A model generated the notes under the pieces. The model was not told the DNA's origin. It searched no databases and was given only the letters and a program-made list of their open reading frames with translations. DNA of 64,000 nt from JAVBLQ01 sp031553435 (GTDB taxonomy: Bacteria > Bacteroidota > Bacteroidia > Bacteroidales > Azobacteroidaceae), in assembly GCA_031553435.1 (NCBI GenBank), contig JAVBLQ010000003.1, positions 1 through 64,000 on the forward strand, read 5' to 3'. The position numbers and the translations under genes are program-made. Below, piece by piece: positions 16,887 through 25,319 of the stretch; position 1 is the stretch's first letter, and each line of letters starts with the position of its first letter.

Positions 16887-18983
16887 TTAACTAATCATAA
16901 ACCAATTAACATTGTCTTTTGCTAATTTTTTCAACTGTTGATTTAATATTTGATTTTTAGATTGCTGTAAAACAGGATCTTCATTTAAAATTTCCAGAGC
17001 AATTTCTCTGGCAAAAGAAAGAATTTGACCATCTCTTGCCAGATCTGCTATTTTTAAGTTGAATGCAACTCCGCTTTGCTGGGTTCCGTCGATATCTCCG
17101 GGGCCCCTGAGTTTCAGATCTTCTTCGGCAATGACAAAACCATCATTGGTTTCAACCATGATTTCCAATCTTTTACGAGTATTTTCAGATAGTTCATAAG
17201 GAGTCAGCAAGATACAAAAGGATTGATCGGCGCCACGCCCTACCCTACCCCTCAATTGATGAAGTTGAGCTAATCCGAAGCGTTCGGCGCTTTCAATGAT
17301 CATCACAGAAGCGTTGGGGACATTCACTCCCACTTCAATCACGGTTGTTGCAACCAAAATCTGTGCTTCTCCGGATATAAAGCGTTGCATTTCGGCTTCT
17401 TTTTCAGCAGGTTTCATTTTTCCATGAACCATGCAGACTTCATATTCGGGAAATATTTCTTTTGTATTTTCAAAACCTTCGGTAAGATTCTTAAAATCAA
17501 GATTTTCACTTTCTTCAATTAAAGGATAAACTACATAAACCTGACGACCTTGTTGTAATTGTTTTCTGACAGATTCATACAAATTATGTCGTTTGGCGCT
17601 ATACATATGGATCGTTTTAATTGGCTTTCTTCCCGGCGGAAGTTCATCAATTACAGATACTTCGAGGTCTCCATATAAAGTCATTGCTAAAGTCCGTGGA
17701 ATGGGAGTAGCTGTCATTACCAACACATGAGGAGGTACATCATTTTTTTGCCACATCCGCGCCCTTTGAGCTACGCCAAAACGGTGTTGTTCGTCAATTA
17801 CAACCAAACCCAGATTTTGAAAAGTTACCCAATCTTCGAGCAATGCGTGTGTTCCGATGATGATATGTATTTCTCCTCTTTGTAAAGCGGGTAGTATTTC
17901 ATTTCTGATTTTCTTTTTTGTAGAACCGGTTAACAAACAAATATTTACATCCAAACCAAAAAGTAAAGCTTTAATTGTTTCATAATGTTGGGTAGATAAT
18001 ATTTCCGTGGGAGCCATTAAGGCAGCCTGATATCCGTTATCAAGCGCTATTAACATTGACATCAGTGCGACCAAAGTTTTTCCGCTACCCACATCTCCTT
18101 GTAGCAAACGGTTCATTTGTAAACCTTTGTTCAGATCCTGACGAATTTCTTTGATTACTTTTTTCTGTGCATTAGTCAGTTCGAAAGGAAGGTTATTATG
18201 ATAAAAATTATTGAAGAGATCTCCTACTTTGGAAAATATAAATCCTCCTGATTTTTGTTGACGATATTTTGTAACTCTAAGGATATTTAATTGAACATAA
18301 AATAGTTCTTCAAACTTTAACCTATATTGAGCATCCCTCAATAATGCCGGAGATTTTGGAAAATGAATATTTCTCAAAGCTGTATCCAAATTGATCAACC
18401 CGGCTTTGGAAATAATTTCATTATTTAAAGTTTCCGGAATTGCTTCACTGATATTATTGAAAATATTCATGATAATTCTTTGTATTGCTTTGGAATGCAA
18501 AAAACTATCTTTCATTTTTTCCGTTGTATTGTAGTGTGGTTGAAGGCCGATTTCTCCTCCGGAAAATTTATCATCGGCATCAAGTTCCGGATGGACAACA
18601 TTTATTCGCTTACCAAACAATGTCGGTTTTCCGAAAAGAACGTATTCTACTCCTGTTTTATAAAGACTGGGAATCATTTTCAGTCCTTTGAACCAAACGA
18701 GTTCTATAGTACCTGTCCGGTCGGAAAATACAGCAGTTATTCTTTTTGAATGTCCTGTTCCTACAGTATTAAAACTGAGAATTTCGCCTTTTAACTGAAT
18801 ATAAGGCATATTACCATCTATCTCACGTATGGTAAATATACGGCTTCGATCAACGTATTTGAAAGGAAAATAATATAAAAGATCTTCCCATGAATAGATA
18901 TTGATTTCTTTTTTGAGAAGGTCTGCTTTTTTAGGACCTACACCGGGTAGGTACATTATGTCTTTGGTTGCGATATCTAACAT
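16887..18983 (-). CDS. recG: RecG: ATP-dependent DNA helicase
   Basis: 698 residues from the ATG at 18983, giving the typical start MLDIATKDIMYLPGVGPKKA. Order: wedge/OB domain (about 55-150), helicase domain 1 with Walker A GDVGSGKT and DEQH, and helicase domain 2 with QLRGRVGRG. RecG remodels stalled forks and branched DNA. A TTG nine bases upstream lies inside the promoter -7 box 18990-18997 and is therefore not the start. Transcription from that box would begin about at the ATG, suggesting a leaderless or nearly leaderless mRNA. Confidence 0.95.
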   Translation of the reverse strand: MLDIATKDIMYLPGVGPKKADLLKKEINIYSWEDLLYYFPFKYVDRSRIFTIREIDGNMPYIQLKGEILSFNTVGTGHSKRITAVFSDRTGTIELVWFKGLKMIPSLYKTGVEYVLFGKPTLFGKRINVVHPELDADDKFSGGEIGLQPHYNTTEKMKDSFLHSKAIQRIIMNIFNNISEAIPETLNNEIISKAGLINLDTALRNIHFPKSPALLRDAQYRLKFEELFYVQLNILRVTKYRQQKSGGFIFSKVGDLFNNFYHNNLPFELTNAQKKVIKEIRQDLNKGLQMNRLLQGDVGSGKTLVALMSMLIALDNGYQAALMAPTEILSTQHYETIKALLFGLDVNICLLTGSTKKKIRNEILPALQRGEIHIIIGTHALLEDWVTFQNLGLVVIDEQHRFGVAQRARMWQKNDVPPHVLVMTATPIPRTLAMTLYGDLEVSVIDELPPGRKPIKTIHMYSAKRHNLYESVRKQLQQGRQVYVVYPLIEESENLDFKNLTEGFENTKEIFPEYEVCMVHGKMKPAEKEAEMQRFISGEAQILVATTVIEVGVNVPNASVMIIESAERFGLAQLHQLRGRVGRGADQSFCILLTPYELSENTRKRLEIMVETNDGFVIAEEDLKLRGPGDIDGTQQSGVAFNLKIADLARDGQILSFAREIALEILNEDPVLQQSKNQILNQQLKKLAKDNVNWFMIS

Positions 18984-18989
18984 ACAATA

Positions 18990-18997
18990 CAAAAGTA
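18990..18997 (-). promoter_or_regulatory. -7 box of recG, abutting its start codon
   Basis: Reads TACTTTTG leftward and ends six bases before the recG ATG (18983). The usual spacing puts the transcription start at or within a base or two of the ATG. Confidence 0.55.
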
Positions 18998-19044
18998 ATG
19001 ATTAATTTTTTCAAATCCAATGGGCGAAAATACAAATAATACCT

Positions 19045-19052
19045 TATATTTG
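19045..19052 (+). promoter_or_regulatory. -7 box of the gene at 19090
   Basis: TATATTTG matches TAnnTTTG. Predicted start near 19060, with the ATG at 19090. It makes this otherwise doubtful reading frame more credible. Confidence 0.5.
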
Positions 19053-19089
19053 CCACTTCATATTTTATGTGCTTAGCCTTTCTTATTCC

Positions 19090-19461
19090 ATGAGGAGCTG
19101 TTTGTTATATATTGTTTTTTTGGTCCTGTGCACTTTCGTTTGCAAGACAAATAAGAGTGATGTTCCTGTTACAAAAAACGGATCAGAAAAACAATTTTTC
19201 ACATCTAAATCCGAAATAAAAGGATTTTCAGATACCACGATCCCTTTTCCGGCTTTCATAGATGATCAGAAAAACTCGGCATTAAATTTCTCCTCATTTT
19301 TTCAACAAAATCAAAAGAGATGTAATTTTTTTGATGTAAAACACATCTATTTCTCAGGAATACATCTGATTGATTATTTCAGATGCCAACCTCTTCAAAA
19401 ACCGCCTTCTCATGTAACCGGAAGAATTGTATTACTTCTGGTTCAAATACTTAGAATTTGA
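19090..19461 (+). CDS. Possible small secreted protein, unknown
   Basis: 123 residues from the ATG at 19090; a GTG at 19069 would add seven. A hydrophobic N-terminus (about 4-18, LLYIVFLVLCTFVC) looks like a signal peptide with a cysteine where a lipoprotein could be cleaved, but the lipobox is not standard. The rest is serine-, phenylalanine- and lysine-rich and I recognise no domain. The basic, hydrophobic end (GRIVLLLVQILRI) is odd for a secreted protein and may mean a degraded 3' end. Support comes from the good promoter box. Confidence 0.4.
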   Translation: MRSCLLYIVFLVLCTFVCKTNKSDVPVTKNGSEKQFFTSKSEIKGFSDTTIPFPAFIDDQKNSALNFSSFFQQNQKRCNFFDVKHIYFSGIHLIDYFRCQPLQKPPSHVTGRIVLLLVQILRI

Positions 19462-19497
19462 TTAAAATCAGTCCGACTTTTTTTTATATTTAATTTG

Positions 19498-19562
19498 CCG
19501 CGAATTATACATATTGACACAAAATAAAAATACCAAAAGACTATAATTTGTATAATTCGCGG
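19498..19562. repeat. 14-bp perfect inverted repeat upstream of the OadG/OadB pair
   Basis: CCGCGAATTATACA (19498-19511) and TGTATAATTCGCGG (19549-19562) are exact complements with 37 bases between them. It is more GC-rich than its surroundings. It could be a terminator for the gene ending at 19461 or an operator for the downstream pair; no T-tract follows. Confidence 0.6.
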
Positions 19563-19630
19563 TAAAAACTAAAAGTCAAGATGAGTTTATTCTCAACTTT
19601 TAATTTTTAATTCTAAAATTTATCATTACT

Positions 19631-20023
19631 ATGTCAATAAGCAGAGTAATCCTGGAAACTTTTGGGATGATGGGATTCACGTTCCTTGTGGGAATGGGGG
19701 TTGCATACATCATTAAGTTTTTGGTTGAAACGTTTCATTTTTTCAGGAAAGGAAATGTATCGACCGTTATTCGCGACTATAAAACCAGAATCGTTTATGA
19801 ACGGAAACGTCGTGAAAACATTAAAAAAGTCATGGCTCTAATGGAAGAAAAGTCTGAAATCGATCTTCTTCGGTATTTGTACGAAAATAAAAATAAATAC
19901 AATGTAGATGAGGAAGTAGATGATATTTACAATCTATTCAAGTTTTACCGTGGCATTTACAAAGACAAAAAAGAAAGCGAAGGTATCAACGAATTAATCA
20001 AATACTACGATGGAGAAGTATGA
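19631..20023 (+). CDS. OadG-like small membrane protein
   Basis: 130 residues: one membrane segment (about 10-32, FGMMGFTFLVGMGVAYIIKFLV) followed by a long charged cytoplasmic region rich in Lys and Glu. This is the plan of the gamma subunit (OadG) of sodium-pumping decarboxylases, although it is longer than typical gammas. Its stop overlaps the oadB start by 14 bases, so translation is coupled. The position directly before a beta subunit is the main reason for the call; the sequence alone would not prove it. Confidence 0.6.
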   Translation: MSISRVILETFGMMGFTFLVGMGVAYIIKFLVETFHFFRKGNVSTVIRDYKTRIVYERKRRENIKKVMALMEEKSEIDLLRYLYENKNKYNVDEEVDDIYNLFKFYRGIYKDKKESEGINELIKYYDGEV

Positions 20024-21233
20024 TTTAAACAATATATTTCAGGGTATTTCAACCTTGCTACAATCCGATCCTATCATTATGTATTCGCGTATCGGACTTA
20101 TTTTACTGGGAATTTTACTGGTTTACCTGGGAAGAAAAGAAATTCTGGAACCATTGGTTATGATTCCTATGGGTTTAGGAATGGCTGCTATTAATGCAGG
20201 AGTTTTATTTCTTCCGGGAGGAGTTCAAGGTAATCTTTTTCTGGATCCTTTGGTAATCGATACTGATGAATTAATGAATATTATGCAAATCGATTTTTTG
20301 CAACCGGTTTATTCATATATGTTTAGCAACGGACTGATTGCCTGCCTTATTTTTATGGGAATCGGGACAATGATTGATATGAGTTTTTTATTGGCCAAGC
20401 CTGCACAAAGCATGTTTCTGGCTTTATTTGCCGAACTAGGCACATTCGCGATTGTACCAATCGCATTCGCAATGGGGTTAAATCTGAATGACAGTGCTTC
20501 TATTGCAATGGTTGGAGGTGCCGACGGACCGATGGTTCTATTCACTTCTCTCAATTTGTCTAAGAATTTATTTGTTCCTATCACCGTAGTAGCCTATTTA
20601 TATTTAGGATTGACCTACGGAGGCTATCCTTATCTGGTTAAGTTAATGGTTCCTAAAAAATTACGTGGAATAAAAATAGACAGATCAAAAGAAGAGGTTA
20701 AAAAATTCAGTTCAGCCACGAAATTATCTTTGGCAGTTGTGCTATGTGTTGTTTTATGTTTACTATTTCCGGTTGCCGCTCCTTTATTTTTCTCACTATT
20801 TATAGGTGTAGCCATCAAAGAATCCGGGTTAACCCATGTTATTAATTTTATCAGTGGCCCCATGCTTTACGGTTCAACTTTTTTCCTGGGAATTTTGTTG
20901 GGAGTATTGTGTGATGCTCACATTTTATTAAATCCGGTTATTCTGAAACTACTGATTTTAGGTATTTTAGCTCTTTTAATATCCGGAATCGGAGGCATTA
21001 TAGGCGGCTATCTGATGTATTTTATCAAGAAAGGAAATTTCAATCCGGTGATTGGAATTGCCGCAGTAAGTTGTGTTCCCACAACAGCTAAGGTTGCCCA
21101 AAAGTTAGTTTCACAGGAAAATGAAAATTCATTGATTCTACCGGAAGCCTTAGGTGCAAACATTACAGGAGTGATTACTTCTGCGATTATTACGGGAATT
21201 TATATTACTATTATTCCGATGTTGATGAAGTAA
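20010..21233 (+). CDS. oadB: Sodium ion-translocating decarboxylase beta subunit
   Basis: 407 residues, about ten membrane segments. Family signatures include the GADGPMVLF region (about 170-178) with the membrane aspartate used for Na+ translocation, the segment GGIIGGYLMY, and AVSCVPTTAKVAQK near the end. OadB/GcdB/MmdC couples decarboxylation of a biotin-bound carboxyl group to Na+ export. The catalytic carboxyltransferase and biotin carrier are not in this neighbourhood; in Bacteroidales they are often encoded elsewhere. Confidence 0.9.
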   Translation: MEKYDLNNIFQGISTLLQSDPIIMYSRIGLILLGILLVYLGRKEILEPLVMIPMGLGMAAINAGVLFLPGGVQGNLFLDPLVIDTDELMNIMQIDFLQPVYSYMFSNGLIACLIFMGIGTMIDMSFLLAKPAQSMFLALFAELGTFAIVPIAFAMGLNLNDSASIAMVGGADGPMVLFTSLNLSKNLFVPITVVAYLYLGLTYGGYPYLVKLMVPKKLRGIKIDRSKEEVKKFSSATKLSLAVVLCVVLCLLFPVAAPLFFSLFIGVAIKESGLTHVINFISGPMLYGSTFFLGILLGVLCDAHILLNPVILKLLILGILALLISGIGGIIGGYLMYFIKKGNFNPVIGIAAVSCVPTTAKVAQKLVSQENENSLILPEALGANITGVITSAIITGIYITIIPMLMK

Positions 21234-21271
21234 TGGGTTTTTCAAAAAAGAGGCTGTTTCAAAAGTAAAAT

Positions 21272-21386
21272 AGAACACGAAATGCACAGAATACACTGAA
21301 ATTCACTGTTTTATTTGTTTATAAAATACTCAAATTCAATGAAAAATAAAAATTGGATCTGTGTTTTTCAGTGTCATCTGTGTTCT
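21272..21386. repeat. Imperfect inverted repeat after oadB
   Basis: The left side (AGAACACGAAATGCACAG...) and the right side (ending ...CATCTGTGTTCT) pair imperfectly through the outer AGAACAC/GTGTTCT and several inner CACTGAAA/TTTCAGTG words. The word content is close to the repeats at 12313 and 43293. Probably a terminator region for oadB. Confidence 0.45.
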
Positions 21387-21422
21387 ATTGGGTTGTTCTT
21401 TTTTATCAATTTTAAAACAAAA

Positions 21423-21446
21423 ACACCAATGCATAAGCACTGGTGT
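21423..21446 (-). terminator. Terminator of tRNA-His
   Basis: ACACCA...TGGTGT stem (one mismatch inside) with a 4-base ATAA loop; on the minus strand it is followed by TTTTTGTTTT. It lies 12 bases past the 3' end of the tRNA. Confidence 0.7.
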
Positions 21447-21458
21447 CAATAAAGGGGG

Positions 21459-21533
<75 letters not shown>

Positions 21534-21550
21534 ATTTTATTTTTGCGATG

Positions 21551-21558
21551 CAAAGGTA
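21551..21558 (-). promoter_or_regulatory. -7 box of tRNA-His
   Basis: TACCTTTG on the minus strand, about 18 bases before the tRNA 5' end at 21533. Confidence 0.5.
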
Positions 21559-21599
21559 GTGTATTTGTCTAAATTTACAAAATATTTTTGATAAATAAT

Positions 21600-22664
21600 T
21601 TACTGTTTTTCCCAATAGATTTGCATTAACCTGTGAATTGCATATTTATCCATTTCTCCGGAAGGTATCTTCAAAAGCCGGGAAAGCGAAGGTATTTCTT
21701 CTTTCAATTCAACTTCATAAAAATTCACCATCAATATTCTATGAGTCAATACATGCTTTTGTCCGGATAATTTCAAGCGAAATTTCACTTGAGCGACATC
21801 AGGAAATAGATTCTGAAACTTTTCTTCTTTTTGTAAATCTTCAAATTCAAGAGGATGAGAGGTTTCAATCATCGGAAATTCATACAAATTTTGCCAGATA
21901 TCTTTAGCTGTCCTTTTACTCAAATAGGTAAAATCTCCATATTTAATATGAAAATAATGAAAATAACGGGTTTGTACACTAACTTTATTCTGCTTGACAG
22001 GGTATTCTGGCACTTTATTCGTTAAAAACGCCATACATTTATCACCAAAAGGGCAATTAACACAGTCAGGGGAAGCTGGTGTGCATTGTAAAGCTCCAAA
22101 TTCCATCATGGCTTGATTAAAAATTCCGGCTTGTTTTTTATCCATCAATTGTTCGGCCAGTTCGGTAAAAAATTTCTTTCCCTTTCCTGTGTCTATAGGC
22201 TCATCAATAGCCAAAAACCGGGATAAAAACCGGAAAACATTTCCATCAACTGTTGCATGAGGATAATTACCTGAAAAAGAAGCAATAGCAGAAGCCGTAT
22301 ACTCCCCTACTCCTTTCAAAGAAAGTAACTGTTTATAATCTGACGGCATTTTTCCTTCAAAATCACGGGCAATTTGTTGAGCTGCAGCATACAAGTTCCT
22401 GGCTCTTGAATAATAACCAAGCCCTTGCCAATATTTTAAAACTTCATCTTCCTGAGTATTAGCTAAATCATCAACAGTAGGGAATCTTTCGATGAAACGG
22501 AGAAAATATTCTTTCCCCTGATTCACCCTTGTTTGCTGAAGTATTACTTCCGATATCCATATAATATACGGATCTGAGGTTTTTCTCCATGGCAAATCCC
22601 TTTTATTGTGATGATACCACTCGATGAGAATTTCACTGAAAAAATAGTTTTCTTTTGTATTCAT
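21600..22664 (-). CDS. mutY: MutY: A/G-specific adenine glycosylase
   Basis: 354 residues. The helix-hairpin-helix and catalytic region read LSLKGVGEYTASAIASF and ATVDGNVFRFLSR with the catalytic Asp. The [4Fe-4S] cysteines have the Cx6Cx2Cx5C spacing (CTPASPDCVNCPFGDKC). The C-terminal 130 residues form the NUDIX-like 8-oxoG recognition domain. It removes A opposite 8-oxoguanine. A -7 box at 22743-22750 gives a leader of about 70 bases that contains a GGTTTAA/TTAAACC repeat. Confidence 0.94.
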   Translation of the reverse strand: MNTKENYFFSEILIEWYHHNKRDLPWRKTSDPYIIWISEVILQQTRVNQGKEYFLRFIERFPTVDDLANTQEDEVLKYWQGLGYYSRARNLYAAAQQIARDFEGKMPSDYKQLLSLKGVGEYTASAIASFSGNYPHATVDGNVFRFLSRFLAIDEPIDTGKGKKFFTELAEQLMDKKQAGIFNQAMMEFGALQCTPASPDCVNCPFGDKCMAFLTNKVPEYPVKQNKVSVQTRYFHYFHIKYGDFTYLSKRTAKDIWQNLYEFPMIETSHPLEFEDLQKEEKFQNLFPDVAQVKFRLKLSGQKHVLTHRILMVNFYEVELKEEIPSLSRLLKIPSGEMDKYAIHRLMQIYWEKQ

Positions 22665-22742
22665 TTTAAAACGTTGAAAGTTGAAGGTTTAAGTTTTAAG
22701 ATTTTCGACATTAAACTGTAAACATTAAACCTAAAATTTGTG

Positions 22743-22750
22743 CAAAGATA
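22743..22750 (-). promoter_or_regulatory. -7 box of mutY
   Basis: TATCTTTG on the minus strand; divergent from the HU promoter 55 bases to the right. Confidence 0.5.
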
Positions 22751-22804
22751 AAAGAAAGAAAAAAATATTTACATCTTTCTATTTCAAGTATAGAATAAAT
22801 GACG

Positions 22805-22812
22805 TATATTTG
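22805..22812 (+). promoter_or_regulatory. -7 box of the HU gene
   Basis: TATATTTG, an exact TAnnTTTG match, 46 bases before the HU ATG. Confidence 0.55.
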
Positions 22813-22857
22813 CAAACCAAAATTTGAAGTATTTAAATCATTAAAATATTATCAATC

Positions 22858-23151
22858 ATGACAAAAGCGGATATTGTTGCCGAAATTTCGAAAAGTACAG
22901 GTATTGATAGAGCTACTGTACTTCACACTGTTGAAGCGTTTATGGAAACAGTAATGGGTTCTATGACTAATGGAGAAAATGTATATCTTCGTGGTTTTGG
23001 CTCATTTGTTGTTAAAAAAAGAGCAGCTAAAGCAGCTCGTGATATCCAAAATGATACCACTATCATTATCCCAGAACGTTTTGTTCCAACATTCAAACCC
23101 TCTCAATATTTTGCAGACAAATTGAGAGATAATTTGGATAAAAAGAATTAA
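22858..23151 (+). CDS. HU/IHF-family DNA-binding protein
   Basis: 97 residues, the usual size. N-terminal helices (TKADIVAEISKSTGIDRATVLHTVEAFMETV), the beta-arm core GENVYLRGFGSFVVKKRAAKAARDI and the FKPSQYFADKLRD end are all typical. It bends and compacts DNA in the nucleoid. Whether it is HU-like or IHF-like cannot be decided here. It has its own promoter and is followed 31 bases later by a tiny basic protein gene. Confidence 0.92.
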   Translation: MTKADIVAEISKSTGIDRATVLHTVEAFMETVMGSMTNGENVYLRGFGSFVVKKRAAKAARDIQNDTTIIIPERFVPTFKPSQYFADKLRDNLDKKN

Positions 23152-23182
23152 GTAAACAGTATTCATATTAAAGTATTAAAAA

Positions 23183-23275
23183 ATGCCTAGCGGAAAAAAA
23201 AGAAAAAGACATAAAATGTCTACGCATAAGCGGAAAAAAAGACTTAGAAAAAACAGACACAAAAAGAAAAAGTAA
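23183..23275 (+). CDS. 30-residue basic ribosome-type peptide (AURKAIP1/COX24-like)
   Basis: A tiny gene starting MPSGKKRKRHKMSTHKRKKR and ending RHKKKK, with 21 of 30 residues Lys, Arg or His. The KRKRHKMSTHKRKKRLRKNRHKKK pattern resembles the AURKAIP1/COX24 (mS38/bS22-type) small ribosomal peptides annotated in many Bacteroidota. It lies between the HU gene and a strong terminator (23283-23328), so it is probably the second cistron of the HU transcript. Such genes are missed by length cut-offs. Confidence 0.8.
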   Translation: MPSGKKRKRHKMSTHKRKKRLRKNRHKKKK

Positions 23276-23282
23276 TTCTGTA

Positions 23283-23328
23283 AAAAATGATGGGAACAAA
23301 CTTCAAAAAGTTTGTTCTTGTCATTTTT
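23283..23328 (+). terminator. Strong terminator after the small basic peptide gene
   Basis: GAACAAACTT-caaa-AAGTTTGTTC is a perfect 10-bp stem, flanked by AAAAATGA and TCATTTTT that extend it and supply a T-tract. Confidence 0.8.
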
Positions 23329-23368
23329 AGAGACTCTAAATGTTATTAATTAAATTAAACTTTACATC

Positions 23369-24940
23369 GTGGTAAGCGAATTAGTAGTAGATGTTCAACC
23401 AAAGGAAATATCTATTGCGGTAATTGAAGACAAAAATCTGGTAGAGATCCAGAAAGAAGCCCGCAATATATCATTTGCCGTTGGTGATATTTATCTGGGA
23501 AAAGTTAAAAAGCTTATGCCCGGATTGAATGCTGCTTTTGTCGATGTGGGGTATAAAAAAGATGCATTTCTTCACTATCAGGACTTAGGTCCCAATTTTA
23601 ATTCATTACAAAAATTTTTAAAGGCAGTCTCCGGAGATAATAAAAAACTCCCAAATATCTCGAAGCTACCTAAACTCCCGGATATCACAAAAGACGGAAC
23701 AATTACAGATATCCTCAAACAAGGCGACGAAGTATTAGTTCAAATCGCAAAAGAACCAATATCTACCAAAGGCCCCAGACTAACATCAGAAATTTCCTTT
23801 GCTGGCCGTTATATTGTGGTTATTCCTTTCGGTGACAAAGTTTCTGTTTCTCAGAAAATCAAGTCCGCAGAAGAAAGAGCCCGACTTAAACAACTGATGT
23901 TAAGTATTAAACCTAAAAATTTCGGAGTCATTGTAAGGACTTCAGCCGAAGGCAAAAGAGTAGTAGAACTAGATAGCGAACTTAAAAATCTGGTTAAACG
24001 CTGGGACGATAATATGGTCAAGTTATTGAAAGCCAAAGTCCCATCTCTTATTTTTGAAGAAACAGGAAGAACCGTTGCTATACTAAGAGACCTATTCAAT
24101 CCTTCTTTTCAACACATATATGTGAACGATAAACACGTTTTCAACGAAGTTAAAGATTATGTAAGTCAAATTGCTCCGGAACGAGACAACATTGTTCAAG
24201 AGTACACGGAAGAACTTCCCATTTTTGATAAATTCGGGATTACCAAACAAATTAAATCTTCATTTGGAAAAACCGTTACATTTAAAAGCGGTGCATACCT
24301 GATTATTGAACATACAGAAGCTATGCATGTGATTGATGTTAACAGTGGTAACCGTTCCAAATCAAGTACAGCTCAGGAAAATACAGCCATAGATGTGAAT
24401 CTGGCTGCAGCCGACGAAATAGCTCGTCAATTAAGATTGCGTGATATGGGAGGTATCATTGTAGTTGATTTTATTGACATGCAGGAAAATGAAAATAAAC
24501 AAAAGTTGATCGACCACATGCGAGACATAATGTCTCTCGACAGAGCCAGACACAACATCCTGCCGTTAAGTAAATTCGGGTTGATGCAAATCACCCGTCA
24601 ACGTGTTCGTCCGGCGATGGATATAAACACAAATGAATCTTGTCCGGTATGCTTCGGAAAGAATCAGATTTTACCTTCAATTTTGTTTACAGACACTTTA
24701 GAAAGCAAAATTAATTATTTGGTAAATAAAGTAAAAGTGAAGAAATTTTATCTGCATATACATCCATATATTGCAGCATTTATTGAAAAAGGATTTTATT
24801 CCCTGAAATGGAAATGGAAATTCAAATATTCCATGGGAATGAAAATCATACCTGATCAAAGTCTTGCTCTTCTCGATTATAAGTTCTTCGATCCGGATAA
24901 ATCGGAATTAGATATGAAAGAAGAAATAGAAATGAAATAA
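23369..24940 (+). CDS. rng: Ribonuclease G/E family endoribonuclease
   Basis: 523 residues from a GTG start that gives the family N-terminus MVSELVVDVQPKEISIAVIED. An S1 domain lies at about 35-120 (GDIYLGKVKKLMPGLNAAFVDVG). The catalytic region has VIDVNSG and VVDFIDM with the two Mg2+-binding aspartates, and the zinc link CPVCFG lies near residue 428. The protein ends without the long RNase E scaffold, so it is RNase G sized. It trims 16S rRNA 5' ends and degrades mRNA. Terminated by the hairpin 24959-24998. Confidence 0.92.
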   Translation: MVSELVVDVQPKEISIAVIEDKNLVEIQKEARNISFAVGDIYLGKVKKLMPGLNAAFVDVGYKKDAFLHYQDLGPNFNSLQKFLKAVSGDNKKLPNISKLPKLPDITKDGTITDILKQGDEVLVQIAKEPISTKGPRLTSEISFAGRYIVVIPFGDKVSVSQKIKSAEERARLKQLMLSIKPKNFGVIVRTSAEGKRVVELDSELKNLVKRWDDNMVKLLKAKVPSLIFEETGRTVAILRDLFNPSFQHIYVNDKHVFNEVKDYVSQIAPERDNIVQEYTEELPIFDKFGITKQIKSSFGKTVTFKSGAYLIIEHTEAMHVIDVNSGNRSKSSTAQENTAIDVNLAAADEIARQLRLRDMGGIIVVDFIDMQENENKQKLIDHMRDIMSLDRARHNILPLSKFGLMQITRQRVRPAMDINTNESCPVCFGKNQILPSILFTDTLESKINYLVNKVKVKKFYLHIHPYIAAFIEKGFYSLKWKWKFKYSMGMKIIPDQSLALLDYKFFDPDKSELDMKEEIEMK

Positions 24941-24958
24941 GATCAATAAAAAATTATT

Positions 24959-25005
24959 GAAGGTTGATAGTTGAAAATTAAAGAAACTATCAACCTTCGG
25001 TTTTT
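24959..25005 (+). terminator. Terminator of rng
   Basis: GAAGGTTGATAGTT (24959-24972) and AACTATCAACCTTC (24985-24998) form a perfect 14-bp stem, followed by GGTTTTTAA. Confidence 0.8.
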
Positions 25006-25319
25006 AATAACAGATTACGGCTTGCAGATTACATTTCTTTATTTTAAGATAAGTACATCATTAAAATTAATTTATATTTGAAAAATGAAGCATTTCTCAA
25101 TTTATTCATCCAAAATCGTATCATATAAATTATAATATTAAAAATATTAACAAAAATAAAATAATACAAAAATCTGATTATTAAACAAATACGATAATAT
25201 ATAAAATTAATAATATTATAAAATTAAAAAAAATCAGCAGTATTTATGAGCCATAAAAAAGTAAAAAACGAAAATTATTTCCTATATTTGTGCTGTATAA
25301 CATAGTTATATAACATATT
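25006..25319. other. Very AT-rich gene-free gap upstream of the Crp-family gene
   Basis: About 310 bases with hardly any G or C, made of A/T runs (AATATTAAAAATATTAAC, AATAATATTATAAAATTAA). No coding sequence was found. It holds the crp promoter at its right end (25283-25290) and possibly a distant inverted pair CTGATT/AATCAG (about 25173 and 25234). The composition suggests a curved or silencer-binding region. Confidence 0.5.
25283..25310 (+). promoter_or_regulatory. Promoter and possible operator of the Crp-family regulator
   Basis: The -7 box TATATTTG is at 25283-25290. Starting six bases later is the dyad TATAAC-ATA-GTTATA (25296-25310), directly over the predicted transcription start and before the ATG at 25320. 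The placement suggests autoregulation; this is inference. Confidence 0.45.
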
